Shown: positions 46,751 through 58,540 of the stretch, in pieces
How positions within the stretch are numbered: the first letter of the stretch is position 1
Layout: each line of letters starts with the position of its first letter
Assembly (NCBI GenBank): GCA_027886175.1
Contig: JAJNNQ010000006.1
Coordinates: forward strand, 806,001 to 870,000
Direction: 5' to 3'
DNA from: Phylloscopus collybita
Lineage: Eukaryota > Chordata > Aves > Passeriformes > Phylloscopidae
Length of the DNA stretch: 64,000 nucleotides
The notes under the pieces: model-generated
The model's input: only the letters and a program-made list of their open reading frames with translations
What the model was told of the DNA's origin: nothing
Database searches by the model: none
Program-made: the position numbers and the translations under genes

Positions 46751-48349
46751 AGGGGAAAATAGCCACAGTACAAGACTATCTCCTTTTCTTTGATGTTCCA
46801 AAATGCTTTTGAATTCTATTCTCAGTCTGGCTGAAGACTTCAGAATAGGGCTTTAGCTGCAGGGGCCCAATCCAGTACTTCTTCCCCAACCTGCTTTCAG
46901 GTGTAGAATGAAATGCTGTTGAAGCCTTCTGACAAGAGGCAGCAGCTTCGAGACGTGGTGCTACAGAGATATTTCCCCACCACAAAATCTGGCAACATAC
47001 TGAGGTCCCCATCTGAAGACACCGTTCTGGTGCCATCCAGCAGTGTGGTGGTGCAGGGTCACCAAAGCAAGACTGTCCATACAGGCTGCAGCCCTCTGGT
47101 CCCCTCTGAGGTGTGGTGCCACCCCCCAACTTCTCTCTAGCCCCAGGCAGGGCCAGAGCTGGGGGTGGGTCCTTGAAGAAGTCTGGGTGTCAGCCTGGCT
47201 CTGGTTTCCACTGACTGATGAAGGTAGGGTAAAGGGTGCAAGGAGGACACCCAAGCCATGGTCCCAGTGATGTAGGATGGCTGCTCCAGCCTCCTGCCCA
47301 CGTGATGTAAAGCAGAGGGAAAATGGGGGAATTACATGCAGGGATAAAATGGAAGGTCTAAAGGCTGAAAAAACACCCACTTTGGAACTCAACTGTGATG
47401 CTGGGCACATTGAAGTTGGTTGGTCCATCCCTGTATGCAAGGAAGCATGCATTGCCTCAACCACATCTAAGGATTTCATAATGAAGATTAGGAAAACCAC
47501 CAAATGGAACAACTCCTTTGCCAGCTCTGTCATCTCTCTGGACTTTGTCTTTTACCCTGAAACAGGGCTAGCTGAAAGGGATGGTCCTACAGCTTTTCCC
47601 ACGCCATTTCAGAGAGCATCAGCTGCATCCCACTGGACCTGTTGACCAGGGATGAATTCTATGGGTCCTTTGCAGTGCCTGCTTGGACATAAATTCCACT
47701 GGAGACAGCAGTAGCTTTGCTGCAGAAAGCTGGAAGCAAGGACAACAGAATAGGATTTTTTCAGAGGCAGCAAAACTTTTTCTTAAAATATGTCAATAAA
47801 TGAGAGAACTGTGGGGTTTTAAAAGCAAGAAGATGAGAGGCTGAGTCAGACAGGCTTGCTGACCACAGCTCTGCCTGCAAACTAGGAAATGAAAAGAAAA
47901 TAATTTCTACGCTATAGAAATATCTAATTATCATCTGCCATCTCAAATGCCTCCAAAGAGAAACTCCTGCAGAGACCTTTAAAGCTCTTTTAGCAGAGAA
48001 AGTAGGAAAATATTCTGTCAGACTGAACTTAGATGCAGAGTATGATCATATAAATCCCATGTCTTGGAGCACAGCCCAGATGCTTCTGACTTTGTTGTTT
48101 TTTGTGGCAGTTTAGCAATTCAGCAGAATCACATTTTCAGTCCTAGATCTACTGGTTTGGTAGTGGTGGTCCTTGAAGTAATTGCTTATGTAAATAAACA
48201 TTTAAAAACATAGAGGAGGAGGAGTACGACAGTTGCGAAAAAGAAAAAAAAAGTGATTACTATCAACTTCCAGCAATATATCAGGGGGTTAGAAATGATC
48301 ATTCTTTTTTGAATTCACAGTGGCTTTATTTTTAGAGGATAAAACCTGC
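46751..48349. other. Non-coding unique sequence
   Basis: No continuation of CR1 homology is seen beyond about 46,750. The overlapping frames at 46,961-47,645 (up to 190 codons on the minus strand) have no domain or CR1 resemblance and are opposed by plus-strand openings. A short A run lies around 48,240-48,252. Confidence 0.55.
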
Positions 48350-49850
48350 TAAGCCTTCAGTTCCTGACACATCTCTTTGGAGCAAGAGGAGAGCGATAGC
48401 AATTAACAGGGAGGTCTCTGGCAGTGCCGATGGACAGGGGCTTTTCTGTGCGTTCTAATCTTTGAGCCCCCTAAGAGAGAGGAGTTGGTGAGGTAGGTAC
48501 AGCCCAGCAAAGGTAATTATTGGTAATGAGAACAGAACAGCACAACCACCACTCGGGCACAACCATCCCAGCCGGCGCAGGAGGCTCTGGGCTCGTTATC
48601 GGCCTTCCAGAAACCCTCGGTGGAGCTCACCAGGAGAGGGTCGATGTGATTCCCACGGGACTGATGTTCACCAGGAGTGGGTCGATGTGACTCCCACAGG
48701 ACTGATGTTCACCAGGAGTGGGTCGATGTGATTCCCACGGGACTGATGTTCACCAGGAGTGGGTCGATGTGATTCCCACAGGACTGCCGCCATCACCTGT
48801 CCTGCTGGCAGCAGCGCCAGGGAGCACTGGGAAAGTGCCAGAGGTGCCGATCAGCTGCGTCGGAAACACCTTTGGTGGGCCAGACCTTCACTTTCCCCCC
48901 TTGCAATGTCTTTTAAATGAAGCAACTCTGTTGAGAAGAAGAGGGCGAGCAAACATTTAGAACTGTTTATTGAATAGAACAAGGTTTTAAAAGCCGTATT
49001 ATTGTCCCGGGACACAATGGCCGTTACTGTTTTTGTTGGTAAGTACCCGTGTGATTTAAAGCTGCTGACAGCACCAGACGCTCACAATGAAATCATCTCT
49101 CCCTCCCCTGCCCGCAGTTCAGGCAGACACTCATTTGTATGTATGGGTTCAGCCTGTCTGCTGCGGCTGGCCGAAGCGACAGATACTAATGGCATATGTT
49201 AATTACAACCCAACAACTTCCTTTCATTTGGGTGTTTATTAACATTCTCACTTCTGCCCGTGGAGGCAGCTGGCGGGAGATGCTGGGGCTGCCGGGGATC
49301 ACACGCGATCTCCAACCTGGGACCGCGATGTGCGCTGGATTGCGCCTGGCAGCCCGACAGAGAGCCTGGCATCCCAGCACAGATTTTTTTTCCCCCTTCT
49401 GCTTATAAGGTTGCAGATGGGCTGGAAAGAAGATGGGAGCTCAGAAGCAAACTCCCAGCCACGGCTGCTGGACGGCTCCAGGTGTGCCTGTGCTCAGAAC
49501 CAGGCATTTCGCTGGTAACGCCTTTGTGTAATGGCCCCAAAGAGCTGGAAAACAGCTCAATAATTTGGAATTTAGGGGGATCATAAAGTGTCTGGTGTAA
49601 GCAGCGAATGCAGCCAAACGGGTTTTGCTGGGAGTAAGGGGGAATTGTCATCTCACGTGGAGCCTGAATCCATCTACACTCCTGTCCAATCGCTGAGTGT
49701 AATTGGAGACAAATACTTCAAAGGCAAATGCAAGAAGATTTTAAAGGGACAATTCAGGTGATGCTCCCTTACCCTCCTCTTCGCAATTGGTTTGTGACAT
49801 TGGGAAAATGAGATAAAACTTTACTTTGTAAGAAAGAAAGGGTATCAGAT
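48350..49850. promoter_or_regulatory. Candidate cis-regulatory / conserved non-coding block (GC- and CpG-richer)
   Basis: For about 1.5 kb the sequence changes character. CpG is retained (for example 48,540-48,700 and 49,255-49,520), simple repeats other than the minisatellite are absent, and transcription-factor-like words are dense. Examples are GGTAATTATTGGTAATG near 48,512, ACACAATGGCCG near 49,013, ATGTTAATTACA near 49,196, GTGTTTATTAAC near 49,231 (forkhead-like), CCAATCG near 49,686 and GTAATTGGAG near 49,699. No coherent exon is visible. Such composition is typical of enhancer clusters near developmental genes. The alternative is a CpG-richer patch from GC-biased gene conversion. No function or target gene can be assigned from the window. 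Confidence 0.4.
48624..48785. repeat. 41-bp minisatellite, about four copies
   Basis: The word GTCGATGTGA recurs at 48,640, 48,681, 48,722 and 48,763, exactly 41 bases apart each time. Copies differ at few positions (ATTCCCACGGG / CTCCCACAGG / ATTCCCACAGG) and share GTTCACCAGGAGTGG at the junction. The first and last copies are partial. Near-identity of the copies implies recent expansion. Because 41 is not a multiple of three, it does not build a coding repeat. Confidence 0.97.
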
Positions 49851-49864
49851 TTTAATTTCTGAAA

Positions 49865-49893
49865 CCCTGCCCTCCCCACCCCCCCCCCCTCCC
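49865..49893 (-). other. Strong G-quadruplex-type tract on the minus strand
   Basis: The plus strand has C-runs CCC, CCC, CCCC, an 11-C run and CCC separated by one or two bases. The minus strand therefore carries five or more G-runs with one- or two-base loops, which fits the G-quadruplex rule (four runs of three or more G, loops up to seven) with very short loops. The plus strand could form an i-motif. It is at the edge of the GC-richer candidate regulatory block. Confidence 0.75.
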
Positions 49894-49899
49894 ATCCTT

Positions 49900-50765
49900 A
49901 TTATGAGCCATCCATCTCAGTGTTTTCTTATGGGGATGGTGATGCAAGATGATCGGGTAATTCTGTAATATATTTTAAAAAATTCCTCATGTCTTGTTTC
50001 AAGTTGTTGTGCTTCAATTTCATGCAACTTTACTCATAATCACTCTGCTGGCCAGGAGTCATGGCCAGTGGAGCAGGACTGGATGCAGCTAGGCTTTGCA
50101 GTTGCAAAGAGCAAACCCACCAGCTCATGGTATAAAACAAGCAGAGTCAGACACAGGACCACAAAGGAGAGCAGTGTGAGCAGGCTATTCTCTGCCACCT
50201 TCGAAAAAAATTGTGTTAATCAAAAGACATTTTCAGGAGCAGTTTCTAGGAGGCAGCTGTGTGGCTGATGGGAAGCTTTGAGGCAGCATGAAAGAAAAAT
50301 AGGAGAGTTCCTTTGCTTTTGTTTTCAGACTGGGTTTGATGCAAGTCAAACCCTGTGTGAGATAAGTCTGAGTATTCCTGGCATTCCTCTCAGCAGGCAT
50401 CAGGCTGCCTTTGGCATCTGGGGACTTCATATGGCATTATGCTGCCCTGGTGACTATGAGTTGTTAAGTCCCCGCATAATTCCCTACAGCCTTCACTCAT
50501 CTGGAAGTAAAGCATAATTAGCAATTTTTGTTATCTCACTATTTAACCCTTCTATGGAGCTTGTGTTTTGTACTCTTCATTTACAAATATCCAATACAAA
50601 ATGATACATCTGCTTTTATTTGTTGAGAGGTGCAAAGAATTATAGTAGATCAGTAAAACACAACTGTCTGTTACAATTGGCTGTTTTCTCTTCTTTCTCT
50701 ATCCTGTTTATCTTCCTGAGGTTAATTACTATAGTTAGTGGTTTGGCCAATTTTGCTGCACAACA
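49900..50765. other. Non-coding unique sequence
   Basis: AT-biased. No exon, RNA gene or mobile element is recognised. Confidence 0.6.
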
Positions 50766-50853
50766 TAAATAAAAATAAAATTTAAAAATTAAAATAAAAT
50801 AAAATAAATAAAACAAAATAAAGTAAAATAAAGTAAAATAAAGTAAAATAAAG
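50766..50853. repeat. AAAT-rich tract with (AAAATAAAGT)n
   Basis: A-rich AAAT/AAAAT units pass at about 50,815 into four near-perfect copies of the 10-mer AAAATAAAGT. It could be an expanded retroposon A-tail, but no body is recognised upstream. Confidence 0.93.
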
Positions 50854-53800
50854 TGCCTGAGACCATGTAGGTCATAATGTAAAAGGCCACTTGAGGAAGT
50901 TTGATTTTTGTGTGCAGTTCATTCTCAAATTCCTGTGTTTATTCCTGGAGGCTGTTCTTGAGCAACTCAGAGTGGCCATGTAGAGGATCTGTAGGGTGAA
51001 GCCAGGCAAGGAGTGCTTCTCTGTGGCCTACAGCACTTTTTTTTCCTAGAAGAGGCAGAGAACAGTTCCTCTCCTTTCCTCCTTTGTGAGACACAAAGAC
51101 ATAAATATCCCTGCCTCCAAGGAGCTGCTTGTGTGGTTTTTCTTCTTCGTGCTGACCCAGGGCAGGTCTGTGAGGCCTCTGAGGTCTCAACAGGACTGGA
51201 GAAGTCATATCTGGGATGAGTAAGCCAGAACAGTAGAATGAACAACTTCTTTTTCACTGTTTACCTCCAGCAAAATCACCACACAATCACTCGTCACAGA
51301 ATACCAAGCACAGCCCCAAAATTGTGTCAGAAGAGCAAGGCTTCTGCTTGGTTTAGCAGCCTCTATTGAAAACTACTTTGTTTCTTGTTTAAAGACAAGA
51401 CATTTAATTATCTGATCGTACATTGTTCTCACTCTGGACTGATGGGACATTTCAGTTATTTATTGACTTGTAGCAAAGCCAAAACCTTTGGATGCTACAG
51501 CAAGGAGTTTGCATGCATTGTCCAATCCTCTGTCGGAACTGTCCACTAGACAGAGGGAACTCAATTTCTTTCTTACAGTGAAAAACAATCCTGTACTGCA
51601 ACAACCATGTAACCAGGAGGTGTCCATGGGGCTAGGTTTTAACAACAGCTCACAAATGAGAGCTAAATTGTCCATCATTATCCCAGGGCAAGGGCAGTCA
51701 TGCCACCTGCATACACCCATGGGCAGTCTTTCTGTGAAGGGATTGCTTCAATGCTCTGTGTCCGACTTTTGTATTAACAGAAATGATAAAATTAGAGCAG
51801 GAATGTCCTTGGATGGCTTCTGCTGTGTTCTGTTTTCACAGGATCAACTGCCCTGCATGAGAATCTCTGGCTGGTAAATCCCAGCTACCATATGAGAAGC
51901 TCTTGCCTCTTGTTCCCGTGCACACAGCCACAAACCACACTGAAGACCCCCCTAACTTGTGAAGTTGTGCCCTTTCTGTGCATACACTGAGAAACCATGA
52001 TGCAGGGTTTTTCCAGCCATGAGTTTTCCTCTGTTTGTGGTATATCCCTTACCCAGTTCAATATGTTTGAATTCATCAGGAGAAACAGATAAAACTGGTA
52101 GGCTGATAAAAGCAGTACAAGAGGAATTGGTAAGAGTTTGTCATTGACCATGGCGGATGGGGATGCACTTGGTGAGGCAAATGGGGCCCATCTTTGCAGC
52201 AAAGCCTGCTGACACCTGTCAGTCCTCTTCTCACCTCTGTGTTCTCACTGGTCCCAGGTGGAGCCAAACACTCTGATCACCAGGAGCCCTCTGGGCAGCT
52301 GCTTCTTCCTCCAGGAGCACTCTCCATCACAACCCCAAGCTCCCTGAGGATGACTTGTGAGGCAGGACCACAGATACAGTTTTCTAGCCTGAAAGCTCAA
52401 ACACTTTGGAGGATCAGGCCTCTTCTTTTCTCCTTCCTGCATCAGAGAACCAAGGACTGGAACCAGTACAATACAGAGTTGCCAGCAAAAACATCCCCAC
52501 TAGGTCCTAAAGGAATTTGGGATATTTTTTTCTGAACTGCTAAGGCCCTCCAAAGCACAGTGGCTGCACCAGTCTGGAAAATAAAAGCTGCAGGCCTGAA
52601 GTCTTGAATCAGGAACAGGAAGCACTGGCTGAACTGATAACTGGGATGTTACTTTAAAACAACCTGGTGAATGCAGCAGGCCAGCAAGACTTCGGCGAGG
52701 GTGGGCTGCGCCTCTCTCATAATCTGTTAGCTGCAGTAAAGAGAAGAACTGATTTAAAACCAGACTTACATTCTCAGTAGCATTTTAAAAATGGTACTCA
52801 GATAACTGGACAGGCACGTGGATTAAATTCAGTCACGGATAAAAATTGCCAGAGAGAGTGTAAAGCTGGAGTTCACTTGCAATGTGGCAAAGGCAGCACA
52901 TGGCCACCGGTGTCCTGATGGGCAAAGCAGGAGGAGGGGAAGAGAAAAGGAAATATGCTGAAGACATCAATTTGTCCAGGTTAATTGAAACTGGAAAAAC
53001 CTGGAGGCCCTTCAGAGATGAGGTCAAAGTATTCTGAAGAAGCCTAGAAAGAGCAATAAAAAGGTTTGAGAAGCGGAAGAGACTGAAAGATGAAAAGGCT
53101 CAGGTGAGAGTGATGGTAGATATGAAGGAATCTGACAGAATGACTTGAGATAATATAGAATATGTCAGCTGAAGGAACACAGAGAATTTCAGCTGAACAG
53201 AGTATTTCCTTTTATTTAACACAGGAGAAAAGTGACATCAGATGAAAATGAAAGATGATGGGTATAAACATCCAAAAAAGAAACACTGCTTTTCAGAATA
53301 GGCACCTCTGCTGCCATAACTAAACAGGTGGGCTTTTTTCATTCTGCCAAAGTACGGGGCGATGCCCGTAGGTGTGTGACTTCATTTTTCTCTCTCAACA
53401 CTAACAGAAAATGCTTCATGCATAGAAATGGTCTTCTAAGGTAGTGTCAAAAGAGATAATTCATCTGAATTCCAGGAACAGCTTGCATTTACATGACTAA
53501 TAGGCCCAGCAGGTATGTCAAGAGAAGAAATGCTCTAAAAGCCACCCTACTTTGAGGTGTGATACAACCAGTAATTGCCTAAGATTAACAGGAAATATAT
53601 CCCATGAATTGTGTACTCCAAAAGCACCTGATTCTGGGATCTTTTCACTTTCTTTTAGCACCAAACATTTCTGGAAGCAAATACACCAGCTGAGTTAATT
53701 AGCAGGCTGGGACCCATGTCCTTAGCAACCTTTGCAGTCAGGTGGAATGCAGTGCACACGCTACAGGAAGCAGAATGAAATCCCATTTTGTATAGCTTCT

Positions 53801-54700
53801 CTTAGGACAGGGAAAATACATGCAAACCTGATGGATGAGACCCCAGCGAAAGCCTTCCCTCCCTGGAACCCCAAATATTCCCACAGGCCAACAGGCCCAA
53901 AGCCAGTGGAACTCTGTTTCCCTCAGGAGAAATGAGAAGCCCAGTGGCCAGAGTGGCAGAGTTGGGTCCCTCAACCCATCCCAACCCCAGTGCTTTCAGC
54001 ATCTGAGCTGCAAAGGGACACTGCAGCACCTTTGACAGAGCAGCCAGCAGCCACAGCCACAGGGCAGAGCACAGACTCCCAGCTGAGTTAGTCCTTGCTA
54101 CCCTGCAAGACTAACTCTGAAAGCACCAGGGAAGGTTACACATGAGTGGGAAAGTTGCCAAGCAGTTATATCCCAAAGTAAGAGAAAGTGGGTGTCACAG
54201 TTTAGACATCAGTTCTTACAATGCTCTTCACCTACCTCATTCAAATTTCCCTTTTTGCCCTTTAATAAGTGCATTGCTTGTTACACTTGTGACTCCCATT
54301 TGGGAATGTTTCAAAAGTGACTGCCCCTCAGGCAGCACAACCTGGTGTTTCCCAGGTTGCTGGTTCTGAGCTCCAGCTGGAGTGTTTGTAGTGACGCCCT
54401 GGCTACTGCCCATCAAGTCCTGCAGAAGGGTTACATACACATGACTCTTATTCACTCCTCTGGAAAGCCTGAACAAGCTTTGTCTCTGTGAGAGGATACA
54501 GTACCTCGTTATGATCTGGAAGAACTGTTCTCAGAGATCCAGCACTGGGATGACAAATCCGTAAACTCCTTTGGGATCTGTTTCTTTGTAAATACACAGA
54601 CATGACTCATTACACTAATGTAGTTATGTGTGAAAATTCAAGGGGAAAATATAACCCCAAACCACCTTCATAAGAAAATAAGCTGCAAAGCCAAACATTA
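50854..54700. other. Non-coding unique sequence
   Basis: No gene is recognised. At 52,950-53,130 one frame reads KYAEDINLSRLIETG and later RAIKRFEKRKRLKDE, which faintly suggests reverse-transcriptase-derived sequence. The motifs are not clean (YAED in place of YADD), so it is not annotated as an element. Other openings are short and unconvincing. Confidence 0.55.
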
Positions 54701-57560
54701 CTGCATGCTTTTTTTTGCCCGGCTATCAGCAGTTTACAAGTTCCCTCTTGCTGGCCCTTGGGAAACACTGCAACCCGAGACTATGAGCACCAGGCAGTTC
54801 GAAGCAATGCCAATGCTCTTCAGTGTGATTGAAAAAGAAACTTCACTGAAATTTGTTGGAATTGTCCACTGGCCTAGATAGTCCATTAATTCCCTCCTGT
54901 ATGCCACACTGTCTGATCCTTGCAGGCCCAAGTGTTTATCCCCTGGGATGCCTGTGGCTCTTGGGCTTGCTAAGGGCTCCCAGGTCACATCCTGCTCCCC
55001 AGCAAGCCTTTGGAGGTTTGATGTTGCAAGCCCTCTGCTAATGGGCTGTGCACTGGTGCTAATGAGGTTCAGAGCACTGACCACAGAGAGGATGGGCCAC
55101 TTGTTATTCTTCTAATTAATTCAAGAACTAATCACACAGCAGCATGCTCCAGAAGACAGCCCATCTAACAACCACATTAAGAAGTCTGCACAAATCTGTC
55201 CCCTCTGCATTCGCCCCTGAGTATTTTTCCCTGCTTTTTGCAAATCATTTGAACAAAAGATGGCAAAAAAATCTTGTTCTACCAGCTGCTTGTGTTCTCC
55301 CCCATGGCAGCTCATCCTGTACATTAGCTCCTTCTGCTGTTTTAAATCATTTGGCATTCCTTTTGGGCCCACCCATCCTGCATACCCTGAGCTTAAATTC
55401 TTGACCCCTACTGGGAGATGACATTAGCTCTCCGCTTCACTGCCTCTCCCATCTTACTCAAAGCTTATCTAAACCCACAGTTGTTCATATCTCTGATTTC
55501 TCTTTTTCTTTTGGTCATAACACTCTAATTAGAGCCTTGAAGCATACAGAAATGTGATTTGCATGAAAGGCACTATTCAAAACGAAACTGGTTCCCAACC
55601 CATGCAGCCTAGCAGCAACATTTGAAGGTGATAAGTTATTTAGAGCCCTCACTTCTGGCCATTATTTTTTAAAACACTCAAAGCCCCATTCATCTGCTCT
55701 TTTCTAAAGGACTGGAGCTAGTTTCTCTAGTTTTTCTGGATGGGTAGTACCCTCATAGCTCTGTACCATGTTAAATAAACCCTAGAAGAGTTTCCACATT
55801 CCTCTTCAGTGTGTATATATTTACTTGAATGTGTATCACCTGTTCCCCAGCCCACACAGTGGATGTCTATCCTGTATGTTACAACACAGAAAATGAAGCC
55901 ATTATGATACACATCTGTGCTCACCACTTTCTTGCTCCTACAAAGCTGCTTATTAAAAAAAAAAAATCATGTCAGAGTGGTAGGTAACTTTAAAGCGAAG
56001 TACCAACAGTAAAGATGAAGACATCTTATTATAGTTACTGGTTATTATTAATTATTAACTAAAATTAAATCTGGAAAGTTTGTAAACACCCTATTTATGT
56101 ACCCAAGTGGTTGTCTTAGGCTTGAAGCCTCCCATCAGAAGAAAAGTGGGTCCCGGTGCCATTTGGCACGGAAGGGACATAAGTTACAGAAGACCTGACA
56201 CAAGGAATTTGTTCTGTGGCTATTCATGGTGCCAATGCTTTCCACGTAACTCTCCATTCGTGGCCTGCTTGGGGAACGGGATGTGTCCCAGGCACTGGAG
56301 AAAAGCCAGAAAAGGGCCATTTATTGGTAGCATATTCAAAGCAACATTTTGCAAAACAAATTCAGCACAAATGAAATCTGGCACAAGCAATGTTGACAAA
56401 TCCTTGCTTGTGCTGTCCATGGAGAGCAAGTCATGTCCTTGCTGAGGCACTCAGGCTGGGCTCTGTGAATGTCCCACTGCCTGTAAGGATGCTTTCCCCA
56501 TCCTAAAACTGTGAGAACTCCCAGCACGCTGAATGCATGGCTAATCCCATGGGAAGCTTTCTGCACTGTGCTGTTTCAGCAGCCAGCCAGGCAACAGCAA
56601 ATGGGTTGTGCAGACCCAAGCGTTTCCCTGTCCCCCTGCCTTTGAACAGGCAAGGATGAAGAACAAACTTCTAATGAATGGACTTCAGTGCGCTGAATGT
56701 GCCCCTGGCTGGAGTGGTACAGCTCTGCTGGCCTTGAGCAGAAATGCTACAGGGGAACGATGTGAGGAGCAAAGCACTCGGGCATCAGAGCTTAGTTTGG
56801 CCCTGTAATTTCAGTCTGAGGCAGTAGCAGGTTAAGCTGTGCAGCAGTGTGTGCAAAGTTGAATATTATTACTCCAAGGATTAGGGACAGAGGCCAGTCC
56901 AAGGCTGAAGGCAGTGACAAGGGTTAAAAATCAATAAGGAGTCTAGACGGAGAGCTGAGATTGTTCCATCTGCCTGTAGGGCATGAGTGCTGAGCAGAGA
57001 AGATCCTGCTGCCATGGGAGGCTGCACCCCTGCTCATCGCTACATCCCAACCCCTCCTCCACCAACATCAGCAGCAGTGTCTTCGGTTTCCAGGGCTCTA
57101 ACATAACCAAAATGAAGAACAGGGTCCCAGACCTTGAGCTAGTCCCTTTCCTCCAACCTGCTTCAAGACAGCCCTCCTCTGCAGGTATCCATCCACTTTA
57201 TCTGTGTCTTCAGCTGGCCTTGCTCTGTGGGGTTGCATTTATTGTTTTATGTAAAAGATAATTCTGAGAAAAGCAAGCCAGAGAATGTGTCAGAGAAGGG
57301 AGAGAAGTGACTTTGTAATTCCAAATAAGTGCATGCAAACAGGGATGACTGCCAGTGATTACTCCCAGAGTTGTGCCTCCTGAACCCACCACATTCCCAT
57401 CCCGTGATGTTTTTTCTTCTCTCCAGGCTGACTGCAATCATTATCCAACAGATATTGTGGAATTTCACTGTCAACTAGTAAAACTAGGCCCTAGAAATGA
57501 GCTTCCTCTATAATTACTCCAGAATACTCAGAGGACCAGATGTTGAGACGTGTGGGACAC
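54701..57560. other. Non-coding unique sequence
   Basis: No exon or RNA gene is recognised. AT-rich around 55,930-56,090. The sequence at 55,515-55,580 weakly resembles the tail of an old L2/CR1-L3 copy (GCATGAAAGGCACTATTCAA) but is too short to call. Confidence 0.55.
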
Positions 57561-57680
57561 ACCACAGCATAACAGGATGGTTGTGGTTGGGCAGGATTGC
57601 TGGGGATCATCTAGTTCAGGCCCCCTGCTGAAACAGGGCTGGTTGTCCAGGTCCATGTCCAGACTGCAGTCCCAAACTCC
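57561..57680 (-). mobile_element. CR1 LINE 3'-terminal fragment, minus strand
   Basis: The plus strand begins with ACCACAGCATAACAGGATGG, matching the complement of the CR1 terminal repeat (ATCACAGAATCACAGGATGG type). It continues as GGTTGGGCAGGATTGCTGG, GATCATCTAGTTCAGGCCC and CCAGGTCCATGTCCAGAC, in the order of the CR1 tail. Only about 100-120 bases are retained, as expected of a heavily 5'-truncated insertion. The right boundary is uncertain. Confidence 0.85.
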
Positions 57681-58084
57681 AGCAGCAGGAAAAGTTCCTG
57701 AGGCGAGCTGCCTTCTCAGACCGAAGGAGAGAAATTCTCAGAAGACACTCCACCCAGATGGCAAAAGATGCCTTCATGGCTACTGTAGGATAAAGCAGAA
57801 ATCTGGGGCGGGGGAGACTGGGGTTTAAGTGGAAATGGGTTTTGGCCACAAAGAAATAGATGGATACCAGAGAAGGGGGGCTGCCCCAAGTCAGAACAGT
57901 AATAGTCCAAACTCTTATCAGTGCAGTTTCACTCTTGCCTATGGAGCTGAGTTAAGAGCAGTGCTTTAAAGGAAAATAAACCAGTGTTGGGAGGACAGTA
58001 CGACTATTGTGGTTAGAGGGAGACCCAGCACCCAGGGACCTGGTGGGTGGGAGAGCCAGGTCCAAGTTTCTTCATTGCATCAGG
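57681..58084. other. Non-coding, nothing recognised
   Basis: Possibly includes a few tens of bases of degraded CR1 at its left edge. Otherwise there is no gene or repeat. Confidence 0.5.
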
Positions 58085-58200
58085 CTTCTTCTGCCATCTT
58101 GGGCAAATCCTGCCTAAAAGTGCCTCAGTTTCCCACAGAAACAAGAGGGAGGTAAGAGCTTTTCTCAGGCCCACAGCATTGTGCATGCTAGGATGGGATA
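58085..58200 (+). mobile_element. MIR-type SINE fragment, plus strand
   Basis: The sequence TTCTGCCATCTTGGGCAAAT at about 58,089 corresponds to the MIR block 'CTGTGTGACCTTGGGCAAGT'. It is followed at the expected spacing by GTGCCTCAGTTTCCCA at 58,120-58,135, a hallmark of MIR. A GGGAGGTAAGAG-type segment follows in place of the GGGATAATAATA part. The 5' tRNA-related head is unclear. It is an ancient amniote SINE if correct. Confidence 0.55.
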
Positions 58201-58411
58201 AACCTTAAGTAGTGCGGTGCTGGTGCCAGGCAACAGTGGTGGATATTTAGGTAGACAGGCAAAACTCTAAGCAGGCGGTGCCAGGTCACCCTTTCTGAAG
58301 ACGTCTCTAGTAGCCTCAGAAAAGAGGTGATTTGAAGACCTCCCTGAAGTGTTTCACCAAATAAATCCCGATTATTTGGGCTTTGTGAAGACAAAGTGAT
58401 TGTTACTCTAA

Positions 58412-58540
58412 CTTCTTAAGGCACATAAGCATTTAAGCTGCCTTAAATCTTCAAGGTAGCACAATGTAAGCATTAGAGCCAACTTAAATCCTTATTAAGT
58501 CTTCTAGGTGCTTAAAGCATTTAAGCCATTTTTAAGTCTT
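58412..58540. repeat. TTAA-rich degenerate repeat cluster
   Basis: Eight TTAA words occur in about 128 bases, mostly within CTTAAG/TTTAAGC/CTTAAAT/TTAAGTC contexts (near 58,415, 58,432, 58,443, 58,484, 58,496, 58,512, 58,521 and 58,532). GCATTTAAGC is repeated almost exactly. It could be a decayed tandem repeat of about 80-90 bases or a homotypic motif cluster. No transposon terminus is recognised. Confidence 0.5.

Noticed and set aside
46961..47533. 190-codon minus-strand frame next to the CR1
   Set aside because: Checked as a possible CR1 endonuclease region because of its position and strand, but no CR1 motif was found and opposing frames are equally open.
52950..53130. YAED-type and LEKR-like words suggesting an RT relic
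   Set aside because: The motifs are imperfect and their spacing is inconsistent with one RT domain.
55515..55580. Possible L2 or CR1-L3 tail (GCATGAAAGGCACTATTCAA)
   Set aside because: About 20 bases of loose similarity without supporting coding sequence upstream.
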